12,606 bases of DNA from Rhodobacterales bacterium UBA3089. Its GTDB lineage: Bacteria > Pseudomonadota > Alphaproteobacteria > Rhodobacterales > Rhodobacteraceae. The notes under the pieces are model-generated. The model ran no database searches. It was not told the DNA's origin and was given only the letters and a program-made list of their open reading frames with translations. This document shows positions 1-6,266 of the stretch, piece by piece. The stretch's first letter is position 1. Each line of letters opens with the position of its first letter. The stretch spans positions 3,147-15,752 of the forward strand of contig DFBD01000268.1 of assembly GCA_002367255.1 (NCBI GenBank), given 5' to 3'. The position numbers and the translations under genes are program-made.

Positions 1-898
1 CCAGCCAATCCTCAAAGGTTCGCCAGGTGAACGACGAAGATGCCAGCGCCTCCTCATAGACGTTCCAGTATCCGACCTTCGTGCCGCCGATATGGGGATG
101 AGACACCAAAATCATGCTGTCAGGGTTTTTGGATACACTCGCCTCGACTACCTCGGCAAAATCTTCCTCTGTCGCGCCCCGGGCATAAAGGCTGATGTCA
201 CAAAGCGACCCTTTGCCCATCTCGGCAAATTCGACGTTTGAAACCTCGATGATCCCGACATTGTATTCCTCGGGCTTGTAGACAAGCGCGCGGATGTCTT
301 CGGTTCCGCGGGCCAAAACATAAGGAACACCAAGGGCGTCGGCGGCTTTCACGGTGTTTTCGTCATACGAAGAATACTTGCACGCATAGACCTGCATGGG
401 TTTGCCCGTCAGGGCCTCCATGTCGGTTTTGACATCCAGCATCGCCTGATACTGGTCTTCGTATGGCATGTCCCAGCAGGTCCCGGCGTAGCCGCCTATG
501 ATCTCATGCCCCTCTCTTGCAAGGCGCTTGAAAAGCAGGGGATAGGTCTCAAGGACGGGGCCAGACGCTTTGATCATCGCCGTCAGCCCGCGCTTGCCAA
601 GCTCAGTTTCCCACCTGAGCAGCCCATCCATTTCTTCATTTGCATTTGCATTGATAAGGTAGATAAGCCCGTTCGTTGTGGCGGCTTCTGAGGGGCTGTT
701 TTCCACATCCGTCTGTTGCTGCGCCAGCGCTGTGGTGCCAGAAAGACCGATCAGCGCAATCCCGGCGATGCCAACCGCCGATCTGCACACTGGCCAAACC
801 TTGTGAATCATGGGATGCCGCACGCGTTGGCTCAGAGCTGAAAGACCCATGGATATGGTTTTCCCGACGTTTCCAAGCGTTTGTACATTGTCAGACAT
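1..898 (-). CDS. NodB/polysaccharide-deacetylase-like exported protein (3' end outside window)
   Basis: The minus-strand frame is open from ATG at 898-896 to the left edge: 299 codons and no stop, so the C-terminus is missing. A Shine-Dalgarno-like AGAAGGGA lies a few bases upstream of this ATG. The N-terminus is long, and a hydrophobic segment (about residues 42-58) ends in TTALA before QQQ, a good signal-peptidase I site; Met17 or Met30 are alternative starts giving a more usual signal peptide. The body looks like a divergent NodB-fold deacetylase: LAREGHEIIGGY (126-137), an AADALGVPYVLARGTED segment (185-201) and SHPHIGG (266-272). The usual metal-binding TFDDG-type motif is not visible; the equivalent strand reads YLINANANEE. 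Catalysis is therefore uncertain, and the family call rests on general pattern. It lies divergently from the 1122 operon across a perfect FNR box, which suggests induction at low oxygen. Confidence 0.6.
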   Translation of the reverse strand, partial: MSDNVQTLGNVGKTISMGLSALSQRVRHPMIHKVWPVCRSAVGIAGIALIGLSGTTALAQQQTDVENSPSEAATTNGLIYLINANANEEMDGLLRWETELGKRGLTAMIKASGPVLETYPLLFKRLAREGHEIIGGYAGTCWDMPYEDQYQAMLDVKTDMEALTGKPMQVYACKYSSYDENTVKAADALGVPYVLARGTEDIRALVYKPEEYNVGIIEVSNVEFAEMGKGSLCDISLYARGATEEDFAEVVEASVSKNPDSMILVSHPHIGGTKVGYWNVYEEALASSSFTWRTFEDWL

Positions 899-966
899 GT
901 TTTTTCCCTTCTGATTGCCGCGAACTGCTGAAAATCGAATTTGGGGTAATAGCATTCAACTCTAAA

Positions 967-972
967 GCTATA
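967..972 (-). promoter_or_regulatory. Putative -10 element of the leftward gene
   Basis: On the minus strand this reads TATAGC. A start site about 8-10 bp downstream would fall near 959-960, placing the centre of the FNR box (1000.5) about 41 bp upstream. That is the spacing of a class II FNR-activated promoter. The spacing argument is seen in the sequence; activity is inferred. Confidence 0.5.
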
Positions 973-993
973 GTCTCTTTATAAGTCAGCGTT

Positions 994-1007
994 TTGATGT
1001 GAATCAA
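994..1007. promoter_or_regulatory. Perfect FNR/FnrL-type binding site
   Basis: TTGATGTGAATCAA matches the FNR/Anr/FnrL consensus TTGAT-N4-ATCAA at every defined position. It lies between two divergent genes (starts at 898 minus and 1122 plus). Leftward it sits about 41 bp from the start site predicted by a TATAGC element. Rightward a weaker -10-like TACTGT at 1030-1035 would give a start near 1042, again about 41 bp away. One site could therefore activate both directions under oxygen limitation. A paralogue such as DnrD/NnrR, which reads a very similar site, is the alternative regulator. Confidence 0.85.
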
Positions 1008-1121
1008 AATCCGCCGGGTCCGAGTGCTTTACTGTGAGTACAAATAGTCGCACTTCAGGAGCTGCATGGTCGAGCCCCGTTTGAGTTGCGGTTATTGTAA
1101 CTCACAAAAAGGAGGCATCCG

Positions 1122-1337
1122 ATGAGCCAAGTCACGCGCCAAGCGATTGAAGAAATCCTGGGGGGTCTTAAGGAAAACGACTATGCGGCAATTGAAGCTA
1201 CCGGTGCGAACCTGAAGGATATTGCCGAGGCGAAATCGCTTGCGGATGGAACAAGCGATATCGTTGGTCAGGGCGAGAGCGCCCTTGCGGGTCCGGTGAA
1301 AGAAGTGCTGACCATACTTGGTGAAAGGACAAAATGA
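1122..1337 (+). CDS. Small uncharacterised protein, first gene of FNR-linked operon
   Basis: A 71-residue soluble protein with no signal peptide, membrane helix, or cysteine or histidine cluster. It is preceded by a very strong ribosome-binding site (AAAAGGAGG at about 1107-1115), which argues that it is real. It begins MSQVTRQAIEEILGGLKEND and is rich in Ala, Glu and Lys, probably mostly helical. I do not recognise the family. Its stop overlaps the next start (ATGA at 1334-1337), so the two small proteins are translationally coupled and may act together. It is the first gene downstream of the FNR box at 994-1007. Confidence 0.75.
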   Translation: MSQVTRQAIEEILGGLKENDYAAIEATGANLKDIAEAKSLADGTSDIVGQGESALAGPVKEVLTILGERTK

Positions 1338-1648
1338 TGGATGAAGATCGCCTTTCAAAAGCCCTGCTTGATCCGCCATCCGTCTTTCTGACCCCCGCGG
1401 AGGTCTTGGCGGATGAAACGCTGACGGCGCCGCAAAAGGTCGAGATCCTTCGCCGGTGGGAATATGACGCGTGCGAAATCAGCGTCGCGGAAGATGAAGG
1501 TATGCGGGTGCGGGATGGTGAAATGGTCCAGCAGATATTGCGGGCGCTACATGAACTTGTCGGCGACATCGACACCGACAAATCGCCCCCCACAAAGCAA
1601 GGCGGCCTTGGGCGCGACGCTTTGGGGCCGTTGAAACGAAAGACGTGA
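1334..1648 (+). CDS. Small uncharacterised protein, coupled to the upstream gene
   Basis: A 104-residue soluble protein. The start overlaps the stop of the 1122 gene in ATGA; a second in-frame ATG follows at once (1337). The central part (about residues 17-60) carries LTPAEVLADETLT, then KVEILRRWEYDACEISVAED and EGM. This has the look of a conserved helical domain seen in small alphaproteobacterial hypothetical proteins, but I cannot name a function. The C-terminal tail is basic and Pro/Gly-rich and probably disordered. It is followed after 4 bp by the ZIP transporter gene, so a role in metal handling or low-oxygen physiology is possible; that is inference from position only. Confidence 0.75.
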   Translation: MMDEDRLSKALLDPPSVFLTPAEVLADETLTAPQKVEILRRWEYDACEISVAEDEGMRVRDGEMVQQILRALHELVGDIDTDKSPPTKQGGLGRDALGPLKRKT

Positions 1649-1652
1649 CGCG

Positions 1653-2387
1653 TTGGACGTATCGCCATTCATACCGGATGCGATCTGGGCAAGCCTGCTT
1701 GCCGGGGTGACGACAACATTGGGGGTTCTGGTCGTCCGTCAGTTCGAAGATTGGGGCCGCCGCAATGCCGCATACTTCGCGTGTTTCGCCGCGGGTGTTC
1801 TGATCGCCGTCTCGTTCTTACATCTTGTGCCGAAAAGCTTGGAGCTGAGTGCGCATGGTCCCGTCTTCATGTTGACCGGCTATCTTCTGATGCACTTTTT
1901 CAACAGGTTTCTCACAACCCAGGTTTGCGACAAGCCGACGACAACGGACTATGCCATCGGATTGGTCACCATGCTGGGGATCGGGTTTCATTCGTTTGTG
2001 GATGGCGTGATGTATTCCATCACATTCACCGTCAGCTTTTTCACCGGCGTTGCATCCGCACTTGGCATGGTGCTTCACGAGTTTCCCGAAGGAATTATCA
2101 CTTACGTTTTGTTACTGCGCAGCGGTATCGGTGACAAATGGGCTTTCCGACTGACCCTGTTGTCGGCCGCCGCAACGACCCCGCTTGGAACGCTTCTGTC
2201 GTATCGGTGGATTACCAGCATTGATGAACCGGTTCTGGGCAATCTGATGGCCATTTCGGCGGGGGCCCTATTCTATGTCGGCGCGACACACCTCCTTCCA
2301 ATGGCGGAACGTGAACCGCGTCGGTATTCGCTGGTTGTTCTCGGGGCGGGGACTGCAACCGCTGTGGGAATTACGCTGAGCATCTGA
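1653..2387 (+). CDS. ZIP-family divalent metal transporter
   Basis: A 244-residue integral membrane protein with about eight hydrophobic segments, a normal length for a bacterial ZIP permease. Both family metal-site motifs are present: HSFVDG (113-118) in the fourth helix and HEFPEG (142-147) in the fifth, which form the binuclear transport site. Other polar intramembrane residues are His57 in FLHLVP and His213 in THLLP. ZIP proteins import Zn2+, Fe2+ or Mn2+ into the cytoplasm; the substrate cannot be fixed here. The only usable start is TTG at 1653, because an in-frame TGA lies at 1632-1634. No strong ribosome-binding site is visible, so translation is probably coupled to the gene ending at 1648. 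It belongs to the operon that begins at 1122 behind the FNR box. Confidence 0.85.
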   Translation: MDVSPFIPDAIWASLLAGVTTTLGVLVVRQFEDWGRRNAAYFACFAAGVLIAVSFLHLVPKSLELSAHGPVFMLTGYLLMHFFNRFLTTQVCDKPTTTDYAIGLVTMLGIGFHSFVDGVMYSITFTVSFFTGVASALGMVLHEFPEGIITYVLLLRSGIGDKWAFRLTLLSAAATTPLGTLLSYRWITSIDEPVLGNLMAISAGALFYVGATHLLPMAEREPRRYSLVVLGAGTATAVGITLSI

Positions 2388-2411
2388 TTGAGCCTATTGG
2401 CCGGTTGCGCA

Positions 2412-2612
2412 TTAGCAGGGCCAGTCCGCACGATAGTCAGTCAGCTTGAGACTGGGTTTACCGTAGGAACATGGATCACGTTGGCCCGGGTCGAAAAGGC
2501 AACCCAAGTCTTGTAACACACCAATATGGCATTGGATCAGATCGCACCGCATTTTGGATGGCAAAATGGGCCCGCTTCCGTCGCCTGTTTCGAAAAGGTT
2601 TCGGATTGTCAC
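2412..2612 (-). CDS. Possible small Cys-rich protein
   Basis: A 66-codon minus-strand frame with a GTG start at 2612 and a modest purine-rich stretch upstream, convergent with the ZIP gene. The product is cytoplasmic-looking and contains five cysteines. Its spacing looks designed rather than random: RCDLIQC, then GCLFDP, then DPCSYGKP, ending in DWPC. The Cys/Pro/Trp pattern and the conserved-looking SYGKP segment are unusual for a shadow frame, and no competing gene lies on the other strand. I do not recognise the family; metal binding or a redox role is speculative. It could still be a chance frame. Confidence 0.4.
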   Translation of the reverse strand: MTIRNLFETGDGSGPILPSKMRCDLIQCHIGVLQDLGCLFDPGQRDPCSYGKPSLKLTDYRADWPC

Positions 2613-2798
2613 CTGCCGTCTACCTGAAAAAATTGCGGATAATGGAATAGGCGCAGCAGCTGGAATTCTGGGCTCTATGCGATCGCCCGCGGCAACATGG
2701 TCGGAGGCCGGCTTCAGGTGTTGTATCCATAGACCGAGTTAGCGTTGCCCTGACTCGCGTAATCCACGCATGAGACGGAAAAGACATCCAATGCGGAA

Positions 2799-2981
2799 AT
2801 GTCAAAAAGGGTATGCGAAGCCCTGTTCAAGGCGGTATCCGAGGGGTTGGCCGCTGGCAAAACGGTCGAAGAACTGAAGGAAACGGTCAAGCTGCCCGCG
2901 TTCAGTCACTGGTTCATGTATGAGCAAAACCTGTCTGCCCACGTTGAGCGCATGGCTTATTCGATCTGGCACGGTCACTGA
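2799..2981 (+). pseudogene. Orphan C-terminal fragment or very small protein
   Basis: A 60-codon frame that starts at ATG 2799 with no credible ribosome-binding site. The frame is open only back to a TAA at 2760-2762, and no other start exists in it. The product has an amphipathic helix, a GLAAGKTVEELKETV segment (16-30), then LPAFSHWFMYEQN and a His-containing end. This GKTveEl pattern followed by an aromatic-rich tail resembles the extreme C-terminus of metallo-beta-lactamase-fold hydrolases, so the frame may be the relic of a gene whose body has been lost; that is tentative. A strong terminator begins only 6 bp after the stop, as expected for a genuine gene end. It could also be a real small protein. 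Confidence 0.45.
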
Positions 2982-2986
2982 CAAAC

Positions 2987-3023
2987 GAAGTGGTCGGGGT
3001 CAACCCGACCGCTTCCTTCTTCT
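2987..3023 (+). terminator. Rho-independent terminator
   Basis: A 12-bp stem (2987-2998 with 3004-3015, one G-U pair) closes a 5-base loop GTCAA and is followed by a T-rich CTTCTTCT stretch. It lies directly after the stop at 2979-2981 and separates this frame from the glutaredoxin-like gene. Confidence 0.8.
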
Positions 3024-3037
3024 AATCGGGTATCCAC

Positions 3038-3349
3038 ATGAAACTGTACATCTTTGAGACTTGCCCCTTTTGCAATCGCGTCCGGATATTTGCGGGCCTG
3101 AAGGGCCTGTCCCTCGATACTCTGCCCATGTCGCCGGGCAAAATGCCAGCGCGCCTGCGGGGGCGTGTGACCGGGCCACCCGTTCCCATTCGCGAACGGA
3201 GCGATATGGTTTTGCAGGACAGTGTTGATATCATCCTCCAGCTCGACAGTCCGCCCGTTGTGTTAGGACTTGGAGGATCAGCGACTGAAAGGATCGAACG
3301 TAAGAAAACCCAGTGTCTCTATTCGCCGATGTCTGAGCTAACAGATTGA
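3038..3349 (+). CDS. Truncated glutaredoxin 2 (GrxB)-like protein
   Basis: The 103-residue product starts MKLYIFETCPFC, matching the opening of E. coli Grx2 (MKLYIYDHCPYC). The redox pair is Cys9/Cys12. The thioredoxin-fold cis-proline is in VPI (49-51), and the DSVDII segment (61-66) matches the Grx2 glutathione-binding region. Grx2 proteins are about 215 residues, with a C-terminal all-helical GST-like domain. Here homology fades after about residue 75 and the frame stops at 103; I find no continuation in the other frames downstream to about 3520. It is therefore a truncated gene, or less likely a minimal single-domain glutaredoxin. No clear Shine-Dalgarno sequence is seen. Its neighbours look decayed as well, which favours truncation. 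Confidence 0.6.
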   Translation: MKLYIFETCPFCNRVRIFAGLKGLSLDTLPMSPGKMPARLRGRVTGPPVPIRERSDMVLQDSVDIILQLDSPPVVLGLGGSATERIERKKTQCLYSPMSELTD

Positions 3350-3839
3350 GCTTAAAGCCTGCAAAGACCAGCCTTAGGCATAAGGGTAGATGAGGATCGC
3401 GGCGCATGAGTTTTTACGTCATTGGTCGTGATAATTTCACGTTGTTCTCAACCCAAGCAACTCCCTTGCGTCGGCTGGTGGCGCTTTTGCAAAGTCTTTC
3501 CCTTGTCTGGGCAGATTAGAAAAATTTTGTGCTCTGGGTAACGGCAGGGGGTGACCATGCCTTACGAAGCAAAACTATTACGAGCGCTGAGGCCGAGAAC
3601 GCGATGGTCCCCCCATGCGTTGGCCAAGTGGATTTCTGGCCCATGTCGAAAACGCGTGATCCACGGATCGCACAGTCGTGTGGCAGTGGAGCGGCAGCTT
3701 GCCCAACCGCATTTGGAAGGTCGGAGAGGCAGGGCAGGTCCAAACGAAATAAAGTTCCCGGTTTCATTCACGCTTGCAAAGATTGAAATTGCATTGGCAT
3801 CATGAAGGTATATTGTCGGGGTTTGATGTTGGAGGGCGT
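3350..3839. other. Long gene-poor stretch upstream of the sulfide dehydrogenase-oxidase operon
   Basis: About 490 bp with no convincing gene. Overlapping frames of 69-85 codons exist on both strands around 3516-3805, but none has a ribosome-binding site or recognisable domain. The operon promoter must lie here if there is no read-through. A weak candidate is TTGAAA near 3783-3788 with an AT-rich TATATT near 3809-3814, at a non-ideal spacing of 20 bp. No FNR box matching TTGAT-N4-ATCAA is present. Confidence 0.4.
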
Positions 3840-4157
3840 ATGCGACTGGGAATTCGGGAGATTGCTGTACTGGTCTGTTTATTGGGTCCGGGCGTAGCGT
3901 GTTCTCAATCCATTAGTGGTGCAATGCTTGGCGACACATGCGCGGGCTGTCACGGAACGCAGGGAGCTGCCGTAAATGTCACAATCCCCCCGTTGGCGGG
4001 GATGAACGCGGAGCAGTTTGTTGCCACGATGCTGGCCTATCGTACTGGCAAGCAAAGCGGAACAATCATGAACAGGGTTGCGCGCGCCTATAGCGATGAA
4101 GAAATCAACGCCATGGCAGAGTACTTTGCGTCGTTCCCGACCAGCACCAGTAAATAG
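3840..4157 (+). CDS. Monoheme cytochrome c, probable cytochrome subunit of flavocytochrome c sulfide dehydrogenase
   Basis: I chose ATG at 3840, giving 105 residues, because GGAGGG precedes it by 3 bp and the product then starts with a proper signal peptide (MRLGIRE followed by a hydrophobic core, cleaved around residues 21-23). The frame extends upstream to 3774, but that would bury the signal. Haem c attaches at CAGCH (34-38), and Met77 in GTIMNRV is the likely distal ligand. It resembles the small class I cytochrome domain of FccA and SoxE. It ends 9 bp before the FccB gene and should accept electrons from its FAD in the periplasm. The best-studied FccA (Allochromatium) is diheme, about 21 kDa; this one carries a single haem. 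The C-terminal tail resembles that of the diheme cytochrome at 7936-8646. Confidence 0.85.
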   Translation: MRLGIREIAVLVCLLGPGVACSQSISGAMLGDTCAGCHGTQGAAVNVTIPPLAGMNAEQFVATMLAYRTGKQSGTIMNRVARAYSDEEINAMAEYFASFPTSTSK

Positions 4158-4166
4158 GAGCCGCCC

Positions 4167-5522
4167 GTGACAGAGACCAACAAACGCGATTTCCTGAAGT
4201 TTCTCGCTGCAGGTACCGTTATGTCATCAGCCGTCTTCGCGCCAAGTTTGGCGTTTGGACAAAACCCCGCGCATGTTGTGGTCATCGGCGGTGGCACGGG
4301 GGGGGCGACAGCCGCCAAATATTTGAAAATGGGTGACAAGACCATTCGCGTCACAATCATTGAAACCAATGATGTCTATCAGCGTTGCTATGGTTCAAAT
4401 GAGGTCCTTACTGGTCATTCTACCATCGAAGACCTCTCCATTTCATATGACAGTTTGCGCGATAAATATGGCGTGGATTTCATGTTTGATACGGTGACGG
4501 CGGTTGATTCGAATTCCCGCCAGATCACCTTGGAAACAGGCGCCAAGCTATCCTATGACCGTTTGATCGTATCGCCGGGGATAAGTTTCACTTGGACGGA
4601 AACCGACGGGTATAGCGAAGAGATTGCCAATAGCGTGATGCCGCATTCCTGGAAGGCGGGCGAGCAGACTTTGCTGTTAAAGCGCCAGATTGATGCGATG
4701 CCAGACGATGGCACCATGATCATCGTGCCGCCGCCCAACCCTTACCGCTGCCCGCCTGGTCCATACGAGCGCGCCTCGTTGCTGGCCGAAATGTTCCAAA
4801 AAGAAAAACCGCAGGCGAAAATCCTGGTCCTTGATGTGAAGGATGGTTTTGCCAAGGATCAGCCATTCATGCTGGGGTGGAACCGCTTGTATGATTTCCA
4901 GATTCCCGAAACGAAAATGGATGGGATGCCGGACGATGTTAACATCTTCGACGCACCCGGTATGATTGAATGGGTGCCCGGTTCCGATGGTGGCAAGGTG
5001 GTTGCCGTGGATGCAAACGCCATGACCGTGACAACCCAATTCGGTGACACAATCCATGGCGATGTGATCAATTTCATTCCACCGCAAAAGGCTGCAAAAC
5101 TTGCCTTTGATATGGATCTGACCGAAGGCAACTGGTGCCCGATCAATCACCTGACAATGGAATCCACTCGTCATCCCAATATCCATGTGATTGGCGATAG
5201 TTGTGTTGCCGATGAGATGCCGAAATCAGGGTATTCAGCCAATACACAGGCCAAAGTCGTCGCGGCACAGATCCTGCATTTGCTGCACGATCAGGAGCCG
5301 GAAGAACCGACATGGTCGAATGTCTGTTTTTCGCGTGTCAGTTCGGAATATGGCGTTTCTGTTGGTGGCATTTACCGGCTGGACCATGAAACTGGTAAGA
5401 TTGTCTCAACCCAGGGGTCCGGGGGCGTCTCGCCGCTTGATGCCTCCCACCAGTTCAACCGTCTGGAGGCATTGTATCAGGGAGCGTGGATGGAAAACTT
5501 CGTTACAGATAGCTTTGGCTAA
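4167..5522 (+). CDS. fccB: Flavocytochrome c sulfide dehydrogenase, flavoprotein subunit (FccB/SoxF)
   Basis: A 451-residue periplasmic flavoprotein that oxidises sulfide to sulfur/polysulfide and passes electrons to a cytochrome c. Start GTG at 4167 has AGGAG 6 bp upstream, overlapping the previous stop. The order is: Tat-type leader ending near GQ (31-32); FAD-binding GGGTGG (41-46); Cys74 in QRCYGSNEV, equivalent to the cysteine that binds FAD covalently; Cys195 in PYRCPPGPYER; and Cys387 in NVCFSR, 64 residues from the C-terminus. The last two match the redox-active disulfide of the Allochromatium enzyme (Cys161/Cys337). Second FAD-site motifs HVIGDSC (340-346) and KSGYSANTQ are also present. 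Every diagnostic residue is retained, so this is FCSD rather than SQR. The Tat motif reads NKRDFLK, with Lys where the first Arg normally stands. Confidence 0.93.
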   Translation: MTETNKRDFLKFLAAGTVMSSAVFAPSLAFGQNPAHVVVIGGGTGGATAAKYLKMGDKTIRVTIIETNDVYQRCYGSNEVLTGHSTIEDLSISYDSLRDKYGVDFMFDTVTAVDSNSRQITLETGAKLSYDRLIVSPGISFTWTETDGYSEEIANSVMPHSWKAGEQTLLLKRQIDAMPDDGTMIIVPPPNPYRCPPGPYERASLLAEMFQKEKPQAKILVLDVKDGFAKDQPFMLGWNRLYDFQIPETKMDGMPDDVNIFDAPGMIEWVPGSDGGKVVAVDANAMTVTTQFGDTIHGDVINFIPPQKAAKLAFDMDLTEGNWCPINHLTMESTRHPNIHVIGDSCVADEMPKSGYSANTQAKVVAAQILHLLHDQEPEEPTWSNVCFSRVSSEYGVSVGGIYRLDHETGKIVSTQGSGGVSPLDASHQFNRLEALYQGAWMENFVTDSFG

Positions 5523-5545
5523 ACCCCGCACCGAAAGGAATTGCG

Positions 5546-5725
5546 ATGTCGCAAGATGAGTATTCTCCGCCGCCCAGCCCGCTGAGCGAAGACGAGCAAC
5601 AACGCGTATTTGAAAGCTCGCCGACTGGCACGTGGGCTGTGCTGTTTGTCTATGGAGTTCTATTCATTCTGATGTGGCTCTACTTTTGGTATGGTCTGTT
5701 TGTGCCTGCCGGTTCGATTCAATAA
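5546..5725 (+). CDS. Small single-helix oxidase subunit (subunit IIa-like)
   Basis: A 59-residue protein starting at ATG 5546, with AAAGGA 6 bp upstream. The N-terminal half is polar and proline/acid-rich (MSQDEYSPPPSPLSEDEQQR). It is followed by SSPTGTW and one transmembrane helix (about residues 30-52) rich in Trp, Tyr and Phe, with a short C-terminal tail. Size, topology and position just before subunit II match the small IIa/CbaD-type subunit of ba3 oxidases, whose single helix packs against subunit I in place of the first helix missing from subunit II. Family membership is inferred mainly from context, since such proteins are short and diverge fast. It ends 9 bp before the subunit II start. 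Confidence 0.8.
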   Translation: MSQDEYSPPPSPLSEDEQQRVFESSPTGTWAVLFVYGVLFILMWLYFWYGLFVPAGSIQ

Positions 5726-5734
5726 GGACATCTG

Positions 5735-6247
5735 ATGGCATTTCATATCGACAAGCTGGAAAAACGCTGGATATTCATGGTCGCCGGATTCGTTCTGATG
5801 GCTTGGGGCATTCAGATTTATTACGCGGTGCAGGGCTGGCACCCGCCAAGCAATGTCGAGGTGATAGATTCTGCACAATTGCACCTTGCGACAGGCGTTG
5901 GCGGCGATGAATTTTCTGAGCAGAACATTGGCGTCAAGCGTGATGCGGATGGCCAGTTGATCGTCACGATGGTGGCCGCGCGGTATGGCTTTTATCCTCA
6001 GGAAATTGAACTGCCCCAAGGCGAAGCGTTCAAGATCAGGATTGCCAGTTTCGATGTGTTGCACGGTATTTATGTCCCGCTGACAAACCTGAATCTGATG
6101 CTGGTGCCGGGCTATGTGTCCGAAGCGACGACCATGCTCAACAACCTCGGCGATTACCCTATGCTGTGTCATGAGTTCTGCGGCATGGGCCATGCTTATA
6201 TGTTTGGAAACGTCAAAATCGTTCCGCAAGATGAATTCAAGCTTTGA
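5735..6247 (+). CDS. cbaB: ba3-type cytochrome c oxidase subunit II (CuA)
   Basis: A 170-residue subunit with one N-terminal transmembrane helix (about residues 12-33) and a periplasmic cupredoxin domain. The full CuA ligand set is present: His110 (VLHGIYVP), Cys145 and Cys149 (MLCHEFCG), His153 and Met156 (GMGHAYM). Each is exactly four positions earlier than the corresponding ligand in Thermus ba3 subunit II (His114, Cys149, Cys153, His157, Met160). The single helix and short length are typical of B-family oxidases, in contrast to the two-helix subunit II of aa3 enzymes. CuA receives electrons from a soluble cytochrome c and passes them to subunit I. The start ATG has AAGGA 6 bp upstream, overlapping the stop of the small subunit. 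Confidence 0.93.
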   Translation: MAFHIDKLEKRWIFMVAGFVLMAWGIQIYYAVQGWHPPSNVEVIDSAQLHLATGVGGDEFSEQNIGVKRDADGQLIVTMVAARYGFYPQEIELPQGEAFKIRIASFDVLHGIYVPLTNLNLMLVPGYVSEATTMLNNLGDYPMLCHEFCGMGHAYMFGNVKIVPQDEFKL

Positions 6248-6266
6248 GACTTCGGGAGGATAACTT

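Noticed and set aside
1198..1668. 156-codon minus-strand frame opposite the two small genes
   Set aside because: The plus-strand genes have a strong ribosome-binding site and translational coupling; the antisense product is Arg/Ser-rich and low in signal.
3529..3805. Plus-strand frames at 3529 and 3551 as genes
   Set aside because: They overlap each other and minus-strand frames of equal length, with no ribosome-binding site and no recognisable motif; kept only as an unexplained region.
4500..4520. GATTCGAA inside fccB as a copy of the tRNA-Ser T-loop (att repeat)
   Set aside because: Only the short TTCGAA core is shared; the flanks do not match the tRNA, and it lies within coding sequence.
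4677..5186. 169-codon minus-strand frame inside fccB
   Set aside because: Antisense to conserved FccB sequence, no ribosome-binding site, composition typical of a shadow.
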